64,000 nt of DNA from Candidatus Heimdallarchaeota archaeon (GCA_030149205.1 JASBSB010000003.1:409710-473709); one strand, 5' to 3'; shown: positions 1 through 9,504, counted from the first letter of the stretch. Numbers and translations are program-made. Notes: generated from the letters alone by a model not told the origin.

Positions 1-123
1 AAAATATACCTATTGGTTTATAAAATCTATAAAATTTCTGAGGGTTGATTTTTTTCAGAAATTTTAATTGGTTTTCATCTCAGGAATCAAAATTTTCTTA
101 AGGTTGCAGTACTAATTTTCTTT

Positions 124-918
124 GTGAGTCATAAGGAAATCGAGTCAATTCAGATTGATGAGTACTCTCCCGATATTTCTCAGTATAGTAAAACCAAGAG
201 AGACCTACTACTGCTTTTGAAGAGAGAGGGTAACCTGACTTTGACAGAGCTTGCATCAAGACTTAATCTAAGTAAGATGGGGGTAAGTAAACAGTTGGGC
301 CAGCTTGAATCAATAGGGGTTGTAGAACGTACTTACCTTAAGAGAGGTAGGGGGAGACCAGCAGTAAGTTTCCAGTTAGGAGAATCATCCAAAAACATAT
401 TCCCAAGAGCGTATGCTTCATTAACCATCTCCACACTAAAGTTCATCAAGAGTAAACTCGGTATTGGTGCAATTAGAGAGCTGTTGCAGGAGAGAAAAGT
501 AGAGGTTCTCTCAGGTTACAAAAATGAACTGGAAGATAGCTTAAAAAGTGATTCTGGAGAGAAGCCAACCCAATTTTTGCAGAAGAAGAAAATTAAAAAT
601 TCAAAATCACAAGAAGATTATTTATCACAGAGTGAATTATCTACTAATGATAAAAGTGACACTTCATTCCTTACTAAAAAAGTATCATGGTTAGCCCAAA
701 AAAGGGATCAGGAAGGATACATGGTGGAGCTTAAGGTCATTAACAGTGATAAATTTGAGATGTTGGAATTTAACTGCCCAATCTTTGATGTGGCAAATGA
801 ATACTGGGATGCCTGTGTTAAGGAGCAAGAGCTCTTTGAAGACTTGCTTGGTGTTCCTGTAAAAACCACTCACAGGGTTGTAGCTGGGAATAATGTCTGT
901 AGATTTTTGATTGGATAA
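124..918 (+). CDS. SufR-like (COG2345-type) winged-helix transcriptional regulator
   Basis: A DNA-binding regulator of 264 residues read from a GTG start. Residues about 23-82 form a winged helix, with a recognition helix around LNLSKMGVSKQLGQLE and a basic wing (LKRGRGRPA) typical of the SufR/COG2345 family. The C-terminal 50 residues match the family's metal/Fe-S region: C218 (NCPIF), C231 (DAC) and C259 (VCRF) are kept, while the extra cysteine that SufR has between the last two appears replaced by the KTTHRV segment. Residues about 140-185 are a Ser/Lys/Asp-rich insert with no clear fold. SufR proteins sense Fe-S status; here the missing ligand makes the sensed signal uncertain. The MFS gene downstream is a possible but unproven target. 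Confidence 0.75.
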   Translation: MSHKEIESIQIDEYSPDISQYSKTKRDLLLLLKREGNLTLTELASRLNLSKMGVSKQLGQLESIGVVERTYLKRGRGRPAVSFQLGESSKNIFPRAYASLTISTLKFIKSKLGIGAIRELLQERKVEVLSGYKNELEDSLKSDSGEKPTQFLQKKKIKNSKSQEDYLSQSELSTNDKSDTSFLTKKVSWLAQKRDQEGYMVELKVINSDKFEMLEFNCPIFDVANEYWDACVKEQELFEDLLGVPVKTTHRVVAGNNVCRFLIG

Positions 919-1057
919 AAGTACTGCATTCACTGCAATATTTACACTGATTAAATAAGATAAAGGATGCTTCAATATTCCGTCAAACTGAATATAATTG
1001 AATGAATTTATTTGTATGATAACGTCTAATTTATTTTGGAATCAATAATCTTGAGAT

Positions 1058-2344
1058 GTGGGTATTGAAACTAGGACATCTGGATCAAATGGTTTGATTC
1101 AAAGGTCTAAACGTTCAGCATGGATTTATTATGTATTTCAAATGATGCTCAGTTTCTCACAGAACCTTGCATATCAATACATTCCTTTGTACAATCAGAA
1201 ACTAGGTGCAGATGAGGTGGAGATGGGATTGATGACAGCAGTTCAAAATGTGTTTTCGACAGGCTTAAGTCCCATTTGGGGAAAAATTTCTGATCAGAAA
1301 GGTCGTCGATTATTCTTGTTGATTGGCTCATTTACTGCAACTGTTAGTGCCTTTACACTTGTGTTTGCAAGAAATCCGAATGATGTGTTGATCTCTATCG
1401 CCATTAATTCCATTGGTTTATCCATGTTAATTCCAGCTTGGCAAGGTGCGATAGCAGATTATACTGAGGGTCAGGATAGGGGGAGTTTTATTGGAAAGAT
1501 AGTTGGTTCTTCTTATGCCTATGTGACACTTGCCTTGATCCTTTATTCCTTTTTTGCGCCATCTTTACCTATCACAGAGATAGAACAGTATCGAATTCTA
1601 ATGATAGTTTCAGCAAGCAATTTTGGGATAATGATCTTTCTGTCTTGGTTGGTGCTTGATGTAAGAAAGAATGGGGAAACTAGAAAGCAGTATAGTCTAT
1701 TTGAACCTTTTAAGGATAAGACCTACAGGAGATTCCTTATTGTAATACTCTTTTGGTGGTTTTGGATGAGTTTAGCATGGAGTTACTTTCCAACAGTAAT
1801 AGCAGGTGTAATCAACGCCTCGGTGTCTGAGGTTGCATGGATGGCAATAGCAGGTACAGTCGTACAGGCAATTTCTTCATACAAGATGGGATCATTGATC
1901 CAGAGGATAGGAGAAAGAAAATCTATAATCCTGGGTTTTCTTACCTTTACAATTGTTCCAATAAATTTTGCTTTTGCAACCGAGTGGTGGCATCTTTTAC
2001 CTGCACAGATAATTTCAGGAATTGGGATTGGCTTTGGATTTACCGCGCTTCAGACATATATTCTAAATATAGCAGGGTCTGAAAAGGCTGGGAACTATCA
2101 GGGGACGTACAATCTTCTTTGGGGAATAGTAACATTTGTGGGCTCATACTTTGGTGGTTGGATGCTGTTATGGTTAAAAGATACTGTGGGAACTCTTCCA
2201 TTGGCATTGACATATGCATTGTTGATAGTTGCAATGTTGCGATTCTTTTCGAATTTCATCATGATCTTCTTTCTACCAGACTCTAATGCGAACAAAACTC
2301 AACCTCCAGAATTATACCCATCTGTGTATCCCCTTGATGAATAA
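1058..2344 (+). CDS. MFS transporter
   Basis: A 428-residue major facilitator superfamily permease with about 12 hydrophobic segments. The loop after helix 2 carries the MFS signature A (PIWGKISDQKGRR), and a shorter version (GSLIQRIGERK) occurs at the start of the second half, as expected from the internal duplication of the family. The likely start is GTG. The substrate cannot be read from the sequence; drug or small-metabolite export is the commonest role for this size class. It lies 139 bases after the SufR-like regulator on the same strand and probably has its own promoter. Confidence 0.85.
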   Translation: MGIETRTSGSNGLIQRSKRSAWIYYVFQMMLSFSQNLAYQYIPLYNQKLGADEVEMGLMTAVQNVFSTGLSPIWGKISDQKGRRLFLLIGSFTATVSAFTLVFARNPNDVLISIAINSIGLSMLIPAWQGAIADYTEGQDRGSFIGKIVGSSYAYVTLALILYSFFAPSLPITEIEQYRILMIVSASNFGIMIFLSWLVLDVRKNGETRKQYSLFEPFKDKTYRRFLIVILFWWFWMSLAWSYFPTVIAGVINASVSEVAWMAIAGTVVQAISSYKMGSLIQRIGERKSIILGFLTFTIVPINFAFATEWWHLLPAQIISGIGIGFGFTALQTYILNIAGSEKAGNYQGTYNLLWGIVTFVGSYFGGWMLLWLKDTVGTLPLALTYALLIVAMLRFFSNFIMIFFLPDSNANKTQPPELYPSVYPLDE

Positions 2345-2448
2345 TCCTAAGGTGTTGTCTTTAATTAGCATAATTGTAATTGTTATCATAAGGTAGTATT
2401 TTTAGTTAGAGTAATTGTTATTGTTGATGAGTTTTCGTTTCGTTTAAA

Positions 2449-3750
2449 CTAGACCCAGATTAATTCAATCTTAATTGATGTGTGACTTAACCGCATTTTG
2501 AATGATTCGACAAGAAATTTTTCTGGTTCTGATTTTGTGGAGAGTTTAATCCTTAGATTTAGAGATGTATGATCTTCTTCCTCAATCCAAGGCTCTAGTG
2601 AGATCAAGGTTTTCTCAAGGTTGTTTTGGGTTAACAATTCTCTGTTCAGTTCAAACCCTCCTTTTGTTTTCATCCAGCAAATGGGTAGTCTTGTCAACAG
2701 TCTTAGTGGGGATTTTGGGGATTTTGAAGGCTTGACTTTTGTCAGAGATAGTTTCTTTATAAAATTACCTACAAATGAAGGTTCTTTACCTGAATCTGGA
2801 GACAACTTCCCCAGCCTATCATAAGAACTTTCCCATTGAAAAAGTCTTTGGGCAACCTCAGTCCAACTTCTATGATTTTTTGTACTCTTAGTAACTAGTG
2901 TAAGATGCTCTCCTGCAACTAATCCAATATAGGGAAGATAAGACTTGAATTGAGTAAATCCTCCGTTAAGTTTTTCAGGAACAGGTACAATATCTTTCCA
3001 AGCCCCCCAATAAGCCTCTTCTGGTCCATATTTTAAAAATTGCTTCTTTCTTTCTGTGCTGAGCTCGTCAGAATCATATACTGTCCATAGGAGTTCATCA
3101 ATTAGTAAAGCAGATGGTGACCGTCGACCTAGCTTTCTTTTTGGGTTCCAATCTGGGATAAGGCGATGAAATGTCCATAGCATTTTGAATACATTTGAGG
3201 CAGTTGGATGAGAAATCGCGATATGCACTTTTTCTTTTTCTTTAGGAGAAAGGTTTGAAATGTCTACTAATCTTTTAAATTCATCCCATTGATCCTCACA
3301 TTGCAACCATTCAAAAATTGCTGAGAGAAAGGGAAGATAAGCACCATCAACGTTCATCTGTCGATACCCTGTGTTTAACGGTCTCAAAAGTTGATCGATA
3401 TCATCATCGAACCCTGACCACTGTACTTCCAAAAATTTTTCTGCTGCACACTGAATATTCCAAACTACTTTGGAGGTATAGAACCTATGGTGACCGGTCT
3501 CTGTTTCTTCAGCTTTGATAACAAAGGTGTCTGGCTTGCTTTCAACAAATAATTGTGGAGTATCAATTTCCCAGTCTTTTGGAATCCACCGATAATGAAT
3601 TTGTTTATGACTTGGACAGAATGCACCCTTAAATTCAAATCTTCTGTGTGTAATAATCGGGTCAACCTCACCACAACATGGACAGACCTCCTCATGGAGA
3701 TCTTCACGAAGGGGAAATAGTTGATCTGAACCACACTCTATTACTTTCAA
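2449..3750 (-). CDS. Unrecognised 433-residue protein with Cys-rich N-terminus, last gene of the vWA/kinase/PP2C operon
   Basis: I do not recognise this family. The N-terminus has a putative zinc site (CPCCGEVDP at about residue 23, then H35 and CPSH near residue 45). The middle is Trp- and Leu-rich and probably helical (about 110-300), followed by a basic Lys/Ser-rich stretch (about 330-350) and a C-terminal beta-rich region. No membrane segment or signal peptide is seen. It starts 5 bases after the PP2C stop, so it is very likely cotranscribed with the vWA, kinase and phosphatase genes and may be the effector or substrate of that module. This role is inferred only from position. Confidence 0.7.
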   Translation of the reverse strand: MKVIECGSDQLFPLREDLHEEVCPCCGEVDPIITHRRFEFKGAFCPSHKQIHYRWIPKDWEIDTPQLFVESKPDTFVIKAEETETGHHRFYTSKVVWNIQCAAEKFLEVQWSGFDDDIDQLLRPLNTGYRQMNVDGAYLPFLSAIFEWLQCEDQWDEFKRLVDISNLSPKEKEKVHIAISHPTASNVFKMLWTFHRLIPDWNPKRKLGRRSPSALLIDELLWTVYDSDELSTERKKQFLKYGPEEAYWGAWKDIVPVPEKLNGGFTQFKSYLPYIGLVAGEHLTLVTKSTKNHRSWTEVAQRLFQWESSYDRLGKLSPDSGKEPSFVGNFIKKLSLTKVKPSKSPKSPLRLLTRLPICWMKTKGGFELNRELLTQNNLEKTLISLEPWIEEEDHTSLNLRIKLSTKSEPEKFLVESFKMRLSHTSIKIELIWV

Positions 3751-3755
3751 GAATT

Positions 3756-5612
3756 CTAAACCTCTAACTCAGCCCAATGTAAGATAATGATACTTTGATC
3801 ATCAGTAGGTGTTGGATGAAAATCTTGTCTGGAGTTATTGTCGACACAGCAATTTGCAGTGATCCATTTCTTGAGGAGGACATTATATTCTTCCTCTGAA
3901 GAATTTGAACCCGGTACTAACACCTTCTTATAGAGGTGGTTAAGCACTTTTCCAGAACCGAATGATATTCCATCAGAGGACATTAAAATTGTCCCTCCGT
4001 TTAGATTCTGAATAGTTACCACAGGTTTTCCCAGTATGCCAAAGCTGGTAACTGCACTTTTCAAGTTCTTTTTCCTATCTTGTTGAGGGAATAACAACTT
4101 TGAGAATCCCGTAAATTCTTTATTGAAATAAATCGCGTGTCCATCTCCAACCCAACCGAAGAAAAGACGATTATTTGCAACAACACTGACAAGGAAGGTA
4201 GTTGCACCTCCTGATAATTCTGTGTTTAAGCAGGCTCTGTTTATCGAGGAAACTAATAACGACTCCCATTGACTAAGAGAATCATTCTTGGGATCAAATT
4301 CCTCCTTAAAAACTTTGATGAATTCTGAGGGTAATCTTCTGGCAAGTTCTCTTGAAGCCTTTCCTTCGTTGCTCACCCCATCACAGAGAATGATTCCTCT
4401 TATGAGGTTCCCAATTTCAAACGATTCTACATAATCCTGATCCTTGTTTAAATAAGGATTTAAAGCTGAAGCAACTAAAAATTTAGGTTCATTATTGATT
4501 GTTGATTGTTTTGTATCAGTAATTTTGGTGTTGATTTGATCATTGGATGGTTTTTCAAAATTGGAGGAACTTTGGTAGTTTGATATCATGGATTCAATTT
4601 CTGCACTTTGTGAGATCCTTATCGAATTAATTTCCCGTTGAATCTCTGCTAGTCGATCTACAGTTAGCTGATTTGGATCAGACGAATTACCAATTTCCAT
4701 TACTTTAGGATCAATGATGTTGTTTAGACTTCCATTCTCATAACCCTTCTTCTTATTGGTCAAATGCACGTTTGAGTTTGTTTGTTCAGAGCCTTGACCA
4801 AATGGCTTGTTTTTTGTATGGTTTGATCCATAATCTGGTACTTTATTTTCCTCATTCTGCACTTGCTCGTTTAAGTGTTCATTGGAGTCAGAATAAGAAG
4901 ATTCTCTTCCTAAATTATTAATTTCTTTTTTATGTAGATGGGATGGTTGCAACTCTGAGCTTTCTTTTATCCTTTCTTCATGGTTATATTCATTTTCAGA
5001 CTTGTAAGTATCATTTGATATGTGATCTCCATCTGAATCTGATACTGAATGTTTGGGGTTCCCAAGGTTGACAGAACCTTGATTGGTGCTAATTCCTGAA
5101 GAATTTGTTTGATATCCTTCTTGGAGGTCAAGTTTAGGGTCTTTTGATTTGATTACGTTAGTGCTCCTCATAGGTCGAGGTACGCTAACGTGTTCATCGT
5201 TAGAATATCTTTTTTGAGAAACAGGTGTATTTTTGGTACTTGAATCAGCAATAGACAAAGTAGAATCTATCTGTTTATTAGAAGTTCCAGTTCTACGTTG
5301 TTGTGGATTATTAGTTTGATCAAAAGTTGCTTGAGATTGATTAAATCCTGTGAGAGAGCTTTCAGATGTCTTCAATTCATCGCTTTCATCCCCTGCCCAT
5401 AAATATTTCCAAAATCGCTTCAACAGAGGTGGTTTTCTTTTCAGGTACATGGCTTCAATTTCTCTGTTATATTTTTGCACCTGTGTTTCCACAGCCACTT
5501 TTAAAAGTTCTTTAACATCAGGATGAGTCCCAAATTTAGTCACCATGATGTCAGTTCGAATTTCAAATTCATGGAGGAATTTTTCGAGTAATTTTTGTTC
5601 TTTGGATTTCAT
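3756..5612 (-). CDS. PP2C-family protein phosphatase with long disordered linker
   Basis: A serine/threonine phosphatase of the PPM/PP2C family, about 618 residues. The open frame extends to 5687, but an ATG at 5612 follows the kinase stop by four bases and has AGGTGA upstream, so that start is preferred. Residues 1-60 look helical; about 60-375 are a low-complexity Ser/Asn/Gln/Glu-rich linker; the PP2C domain fills the last 240 residues. Its metal-binding motifs are visible in order: CDGVSNEG, GGATTFLVSV, GWVGDGHAIY, MSSDGISF and TDDQSIIIL. It sits between the kinase gene and the Cys-rich gene, so it probably reverses the phosphorylation made by that kinase. Confidence 0.85.
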   Translation of the reverse strand: MKSKEQKLLEKFLHEFEIRTDIMVTKFGTHPDVKELLKVAVETQVQKYNREIEAMYLKRKPPLLKRFWKYLWAGDESDELKTSESSLTGFNQSQATFDQTNNPQQRRTGTSNKQIDSTLSIADSSTKNTPVSQKRYSNDEHVSVPRPMRSTNVIKSKDPKLDLQEGYQTNSSGISTNQGSVNLGNPKHSVSDSDGDHISNDTYKSENEYNHEERIKESSELQPSHLHKKEINNLGRESSYSDSNEHLNEQVQNEENKVPDYGSNHTKNKPFGQGSEQTNSNVHLTNKKKGYENGSLNNIIDPKVMEIGNSSDPNQLTVDRLAEIQREINSIRISQSAEIESMISNYQSSSNFEKPSNDQINTKITDTKQSTINNEPKFLVASALNPYLNKDQDYVESFEIGNLIRGIILCDGVSNEGKASRELARRLPSEFIKVFKEEFDPKNDSLSQWESLLVSSINRACLNTELSGGATTFLVSVVANNRLFFGWVGDGHAIYFNKEFTGFSKLLFPQQDRKKNLKSAVTSFGILGKPVVTIQNLNGGTILMSSDGISFGSGKVLNHLYKKVLVPGSNSSEEEYNVLLKKWITANCCVDNNSRQDFHPTPTDDQSIIILHWAELEV

Positions 5613-5616
5613 GAAT

Positions 5617-6504
5617 TCACCTGAAACATCTAGATCTGAAAGATGACCAAACCTGTTTCGCTGTTGGTCTCTTCTCCTGATCCTCATAGTTCATAAATAC
5701 CTGCCCTATGGTTGCGGTAGCTATGGTATGGTTCATTACTTGGCGCACTTTATCAAGTATGGACTTATTTAAGTTTGGTTGAACCTTTGAGTGTTTAGAT
5801 ACAACCTCAAATTCTGGTGGCCAGATTCCTAACCCATTCTCTTGAATTTCAAGGAGCTCTAGGATGCTTTTATGGTCTGCAACACTCAAAAAAAAGAAGG
5901 GAGAATACCCAGTTAGTGCCTTCATAATAAGTGAAGCTAACCACCAGATGTCTGAGCTGAATGTAATCTCATTGTTTACTACCTCAGGAGGAATAGGCCA
6001 ATCAGGAAATTGAATGTGCCCTTGCACAATTGGTTGAAGTTTCTTCTTCCTCTCTGGAGAGTATCCTGATCCATCAAAGTCAATGATTGCGACCCTCCCA
6101 ACATTGGAATAAAGAATATTTAAAGGGGCAAGATCTGAATGAATGATACTGTTGGAATGAATTTCCACAAGCCCAGCGGATAATCCTATAGCTATTCTCT
6201 CCCGATTCTTTAATCTTTTGGGTGGGCTGTACCCCTGGTAATAATCCTCAAATGTGCGATGTTTAAAGAGTCTGTAAAGCATAATTGGATTACCTTCATT
6301 ATCTGACCCATTATCAACCATCCAAGCCCTGGAAAGTGCACCGGTCTTGGGTTTGGAGATAATATTCCCTATTTTTCTCGCCCTTCGTTGAGCTTGCACA
6401 GAGTTTGAGTCTAACTGATTATACACTTTTAAGGCATATGTATCCCCTAGTGCTCTCACTTCATAAACTGTGCCTTGAGCACCCTGACCCAAACTTTGGA
6501 TCAT
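5617..6504 (-). CDS. Ser/Thr protein kinase-like protein
   Basis: A eukaryotic-type protein kinase domain of 295 residues. Visible motifs: glycine loop GQGAQGTVY (6-14), ATP lysine K26 in ALKVY, catalytic loop HSDLAPLNIL with D124 and N129, metal-binding DFD (142-144, where most kinases have DFG), a PPEV motif at the APE position, and SDIWWLA in helix F. All catalytic residues are present, so activity is expected. The ATG at 6504 leaves the glycine loop unusually close to the N-terminus; the frame stays open up to 6549, with AAAGGTGAG just upstream of in-frame ATC/ATT codons, so a non-ATG start is possible. It lies 55 bases after the vWA gene and the PP2C start follows it by four bases. Confidence 0.85.
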   Translation of the reverse strand: MIQSLGQGAQGTVYEVRALGDTYALKVYNQLDSNSVQAQRRARKIGNIISKPKTGALSRAWMVDNGSDNEGNPIMLYRLFKHRTFEDYYQGYSPPKRLKNRERIAIGLSAGLVEIHSNSIIHSDLAPLNILYSNVGRVAIIDFDGSGYSPERKKKLQPIVQGHIQFPDWPIPPEVVNNEITFSSDIWWLASLIMKALTGYSPFFFLSVADHKSILELLEIQENGLGIWPPEFEVVSKHSKVQPNLNKSILDKVRQVMNHTIATATIGQVFMNYEDQEKRPTAKQVWSSFRSRCFR

Positions 6505-6559
6505 CTTAACCCTCGTCTTTCCATTCTTCGCAAGTTTTAAATGAATGATAGTCTCACCT

Positions 6560-7216
6560 TTATTTTCTCATTGCGATTAATGATGACCTTTCTAACAACC
6601 CACGTAAGTCATCTGGACTTGGGTCTTTTTTGAATAGATCAGGTGTTGAGACAAGATCCTTTAACAGTTCTTCTGCAGCATTTCCAAATGCTCCTGCTCC
6701 TACTGTGTACAGGTTTGCAAGCTTCATACCTCGTTGTTTTGGGTCATCTCCACGGTTCACCCATCCATCAGATAAGAGAATGATAGCTACCTTTCTTGCA
6801 TCTGAATCAAGTTCTGAGCTTCTGTTCATGAACTCATCAGCTTTCTGTTCTGCCCATTGCAATCCTGCATCTAGGTTTGTGTTTCCATGAGGTCTTGGTA
6901 ACTCTACTGGATTTTCTTTTGGTAATGCAATCACACTGGTTGTGTCAAGAATCTCTGTAACATCATTACTAAAAAGAGCAATTGCAATATTAAAACTGGA
7001 TGCAGCCCTAGAACTTTGTAATCTTTGAATAAAGCCATTTGTAGCTTCTTCTGCCTCTTTATATTTGGGTTCTCCGGATGAGCCTTCTTCATTCATACTA
7101 CCTGATGCATCATATACTATGAGAACGAGCTCTTCTACGGTAATTGTTACAAAATCATCTGATAATCCCATGTCATCAAGACCAAGATCAAAAATTTCGT
7201 CTTCTTCACTGTTCAT
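6560..7216 (-). CDS. TerY-like von Willebrand factor A domain protein
   Basis: A 218-residue soluble protein made almost entirely of one vWA domain. The metal-ion-dependent adhesion site is complete: DASGSM at about residue 36 (DxSxS), the threonine in HGNTNLDAG, and the aspartate in LLSDGW. An acidic N-terminal tail (about 20 residues) precedes it. In TerY-P modules such a vWA protein is encoded with a PP2C phosphatase and a kinase and is thought to act as a protein-interaction hub. It is the first gene of the minus-strand operon here. Confidence 0.85.
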   Translation of the reverse strand: MNSEEDEIFDLGLDDMGLSDDFVTITVEELVLIVYDASGSMNEEGSSGEPKYKEAEEATNGFIQRLQSSRAASSFNIAIALFSNDVTEILDTTSVIALPKENPVELPRPHGNTNLDAGLQWAEQKADEFMNRSSELDSDARKVAIILLSDGWVNRGDDPKQRGMKLANLYTVGAGAFGNAAEELLKDLVSTPDLFKKDPSPDDLRGLLERSSLIAMRK

Positions 7217-7355
7217 TTGTTATCACTCTTTGTCATACTCAAACTGATTTTGATTTGAATTAGTAATTGTGAAGTTTCAAAAGCTGTCCATCCTATATTT
7301 TCACAATTTGAGTTTTGGATGTGAGTTTATAAGTGTATAAATGAATAAGATATAA

Positions 7356-8282
7356 ATGAATTACAAGATTGATACTTTCCAAAAGGACTACATCAAGGAT
7401 CAGGTAAGAATTGGAGCAGATATATTCAACAAATGGAAATTTGGAGGACAAACCACAGAAGAGCAATTATTAAAGACATATGCTTCCCCAAATTTTGACC
7501 CAACCACCAGATTTTATGCTTTAGACCAAGATGGTAAGGTTCATGGATTTTTGACTGCTGAGATTAAAGAGGATGGAAATAGCGCATGGTTCGAGTTTCC
7601 GTATATTGAGGAAGCATTTAGAGATGAAATCAATGAATTCCTGATTGAACATGCAATAAAATCACTTAAGTCAAGAGGTGTGAAGAAATTAGTTACTCGA
7701 GCGGGTCCCTACTGGGAGCCACAATTGTTGCAATGTCAAAAATATGGTTTTATACAGGAAGATCCAATAGTTTATGCTCTTTTCTTGGATCTAAATCAAT
7801 TCAATTTAGCCTCAGATGTTGTAGAATATGACCCTATACAACATTCTGATATTTTGAAGGCACATTTTATGGACAAATTAAAAGTTCCCGTTGACCAAGT
7901 GGACGCAGCGTTAAACCGAGTGAATCAATTAAACGTTGGTGATGAGGGGTTAAACCCCTGGAATATAAAATATAAATTGGTAGCAAGAGGAATAAAACTG
8001 GACAAAGGCGAGATTATAGGAAGGGTGACCGTCTTACGTACAGAAACCTTCCCTAAGAATGAGTCACAGATAATTGGTGGGCTTTATGCTAAAGACAACA
8101 GCACTAAGATCACAAGAGACTTACTCAGGTTCTCGGTTGAAAGCTCACTTAAACGTGGTTATGATAGAGTACGTGTTCATATTGGAATGTGGGGGGCAAT
8201 TCAGGATTATGAATCACTCGACAAAATTGGATTAACATTACCTGATAAACCTGTTCTGTCCTACTATTCAAAGGAAATTTAA
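7356..8282 (+). CDS. GNAT-like acetyltransferase family protein
   Basis: A 308-residue protein with the layout of a double GNAT protein. The N-terminal half has the strand-helix pattern of a GNAT fold (RFYALDQDGKVHGFLTAEI, then FLIEHAIKSLKSRGVKKLV, then QKYGFIQED). The C-terminal half repeats a weaker version (GEIIGRVTVLRTE, GGLYAKDNS, AVESSLKRGYDRVRVHI-like region). The classical acetyl-CoA pyrophosphate loop is poorly conserved, so the enzyme may be divergent. It is divergent from the vWA operon. A TATA-like TTTATAAG lies about 28 bases upstream of the ATG. Confidence 0.6.
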   Translation: MNYKIDTFQKDYIKDQVRIGADIFNKWKFGGQTTEEQLLKTYASPNFDPTTRFYALDQDGKVHGFLTAEIKEDGNSAWFEFPYIEEAFRDEINEFLIEHAIKSLKSRGVKKLVTRAGPYWEPQLLQCQKYGFIQEDPIVYALFLDLNQFNLASDVVEYDPIQHSDILKAHFMDKLKVPVDQVDAALNRVNQLNVGDEGLNPWNIKYKLVARGIKLDKGEIIGRVTVLRTETFPKNESQIIGGLYAKDNSTKITRDLLRFSVESSLKRGYDRVRVHIGMWGAIQDYESLDKIGLTLPDKPVLSYYSKEI

Positions 8283-8463
8283 ATGAGCCTAACAATGAAG
8301 GATTCTCAAATCGAATTTGTTCTATCCAAAACAAAAAGTACCTTCCCCGCAGATAGGTGGAACTTGACCTTAGGGTAAAGATGATTTGAAATATCAACAA
8401 ATTAAGAATACTTGTCTTTGGCTGAGGCGAAGAATAAAATAACAGATAGAGTATTCTTTCAAT

Positions 8464-9504
8464 ATGAAAGCAGCTTTAATTACAAAACATGGAGGATCAG
8501 AAGTTCTTGAGGTAAAGGAAGTTGATAAGCCCACAATCGAACCTGATGAGGTATTGATAAAGGTTTATTACAGTGCCTTAAATCGATTAGATCTATTTGT
8601 CAGAAATGGGTCTCCAAATCTTAAAATACCTCTTCCTCATATCAGTGGTTCAGACTTTGTTGGGGAAGTTGTTGAATTAGGGGAGACTGTCAAAAATGTT
8701 ATCTTAGGAGATGTAGTAGCAACAAACGCAGTAAACTTCTGTAATTCCTGTGATCAGTGTTTACGAGGAGAACACAGTCTCTGTGAAAATTTTTCAATGA
8801 TAGGAGAACATAAATGGGGAGGTTTAGCAGAGTTTGTTAAAGTACCTTCAAGGAATGTTATTACCATCCCAAGAGGTATTGATTTAAAATCAGTTACTGC
8901 ATTAGGATTAACCGGGCTAACTGCATGGAGAATGTTATCAACAAGAGCAAAACTAAGACCTGGGGAGATTGTGGTTATTCCAGGGGCAGCAGGTGGCTTA
9001 TCTGTTGCAGGGATTCAAATTGCAAAGTTGTTTGGTGCTAAAGTCATTGCATTGACAAGTACTGTCGAGAAAGAAAAATTTGTAAAATCAGTTGGGGCAG
9101 ACATCACACTGAATTACAAATCCCTCCCCAATTGGTCAAAAAAAATCAGAGAGCTTACGAATGGATCTGGAGCTGATGTGATCTTTGAATCTGTTGGAGA
9201 AGCAACATGGACAGAGAGCTTAAAATCACTGAAAAAAGGCGGAAGATTGGTCACAGCAGGTGCTACAACTGGATTTTCAGGTAAAACAAATATTGGAGCA
9301 ATTTTTTGGTTTCAACAAAGCATACTAGGTTCAACTATGGGAAATATGAAAGAGTTTCAGGAGGTATTAGCTTTAATATTTTCAGGGAAACTAACTGCAT
9401 ACATTGATAAGGAATATCCCTTGGATAAAATTAAAGAGGCAGAAGAGTATCTTGAATCCGGAAAACAAATGGGAAAAATTTTGATAAGCATAAATCCAGA
9501 GTAA
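8464..9504 (+). CDS. Zinc-type MDR alcohol dehydrogenase / quinone oxidoreductase
   Basis: A 346-residue medium-chain dehydrogenase/reductase. The N-terminal GroES-like domain carries the structural zinc cysteines (NFCNSCDQCLRGEHSLC) and HISGSDFVGEVVELG. The Rossmann domain has a glycine-rich dinucleotide motif (GAAGGLSVAGIQIAKLFGA). The usual catalytic-zinc cysteine near residue 38 is not evident (SALNRLDLF), which is more like the quinone-reductase branch that retains the structural zinc. The substrate cannot be assigned. The gene is convergent with gar1. Confidence 0.85.
   Translation: MKAALITKHGGSEVLEVKEVDKPTIEPDEVLIKVYYSALNRLDLFVRNGSPNLKIPLPHISGSDFVGEVVELGETVKNVILGDVVATNAVNFCNSCDQCLRGEHSLCENFSMIGEHKWGGLAEFVKVPSRNVITIPRGIDLKSVTALGLTGLTAWRMLSTRAKLRPGEIVVIPGAAGGLSVAGIQIAKLFGAKVIALTSTVEKEKFVKSVGADITLNYKSLPNWSKKIRELTNGSGADVIFESVGEATWTESLKSLKKGGRLVTAGATTGFSGKTNIGAIFWFQQSILGSTMGNMKEFQEVLALIFSGKLTAYIDKEYPLDKIKEAEEYLESGKQMGKILISINPE

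Noticed and set aside
5613..5687. Upstream extension of the PP2C gene overlapping the kinase
   Set aside because: The extension lies entirely in the kinase coding region, while ATG 5612 has a good ribosome binding site right after the kinase stop.
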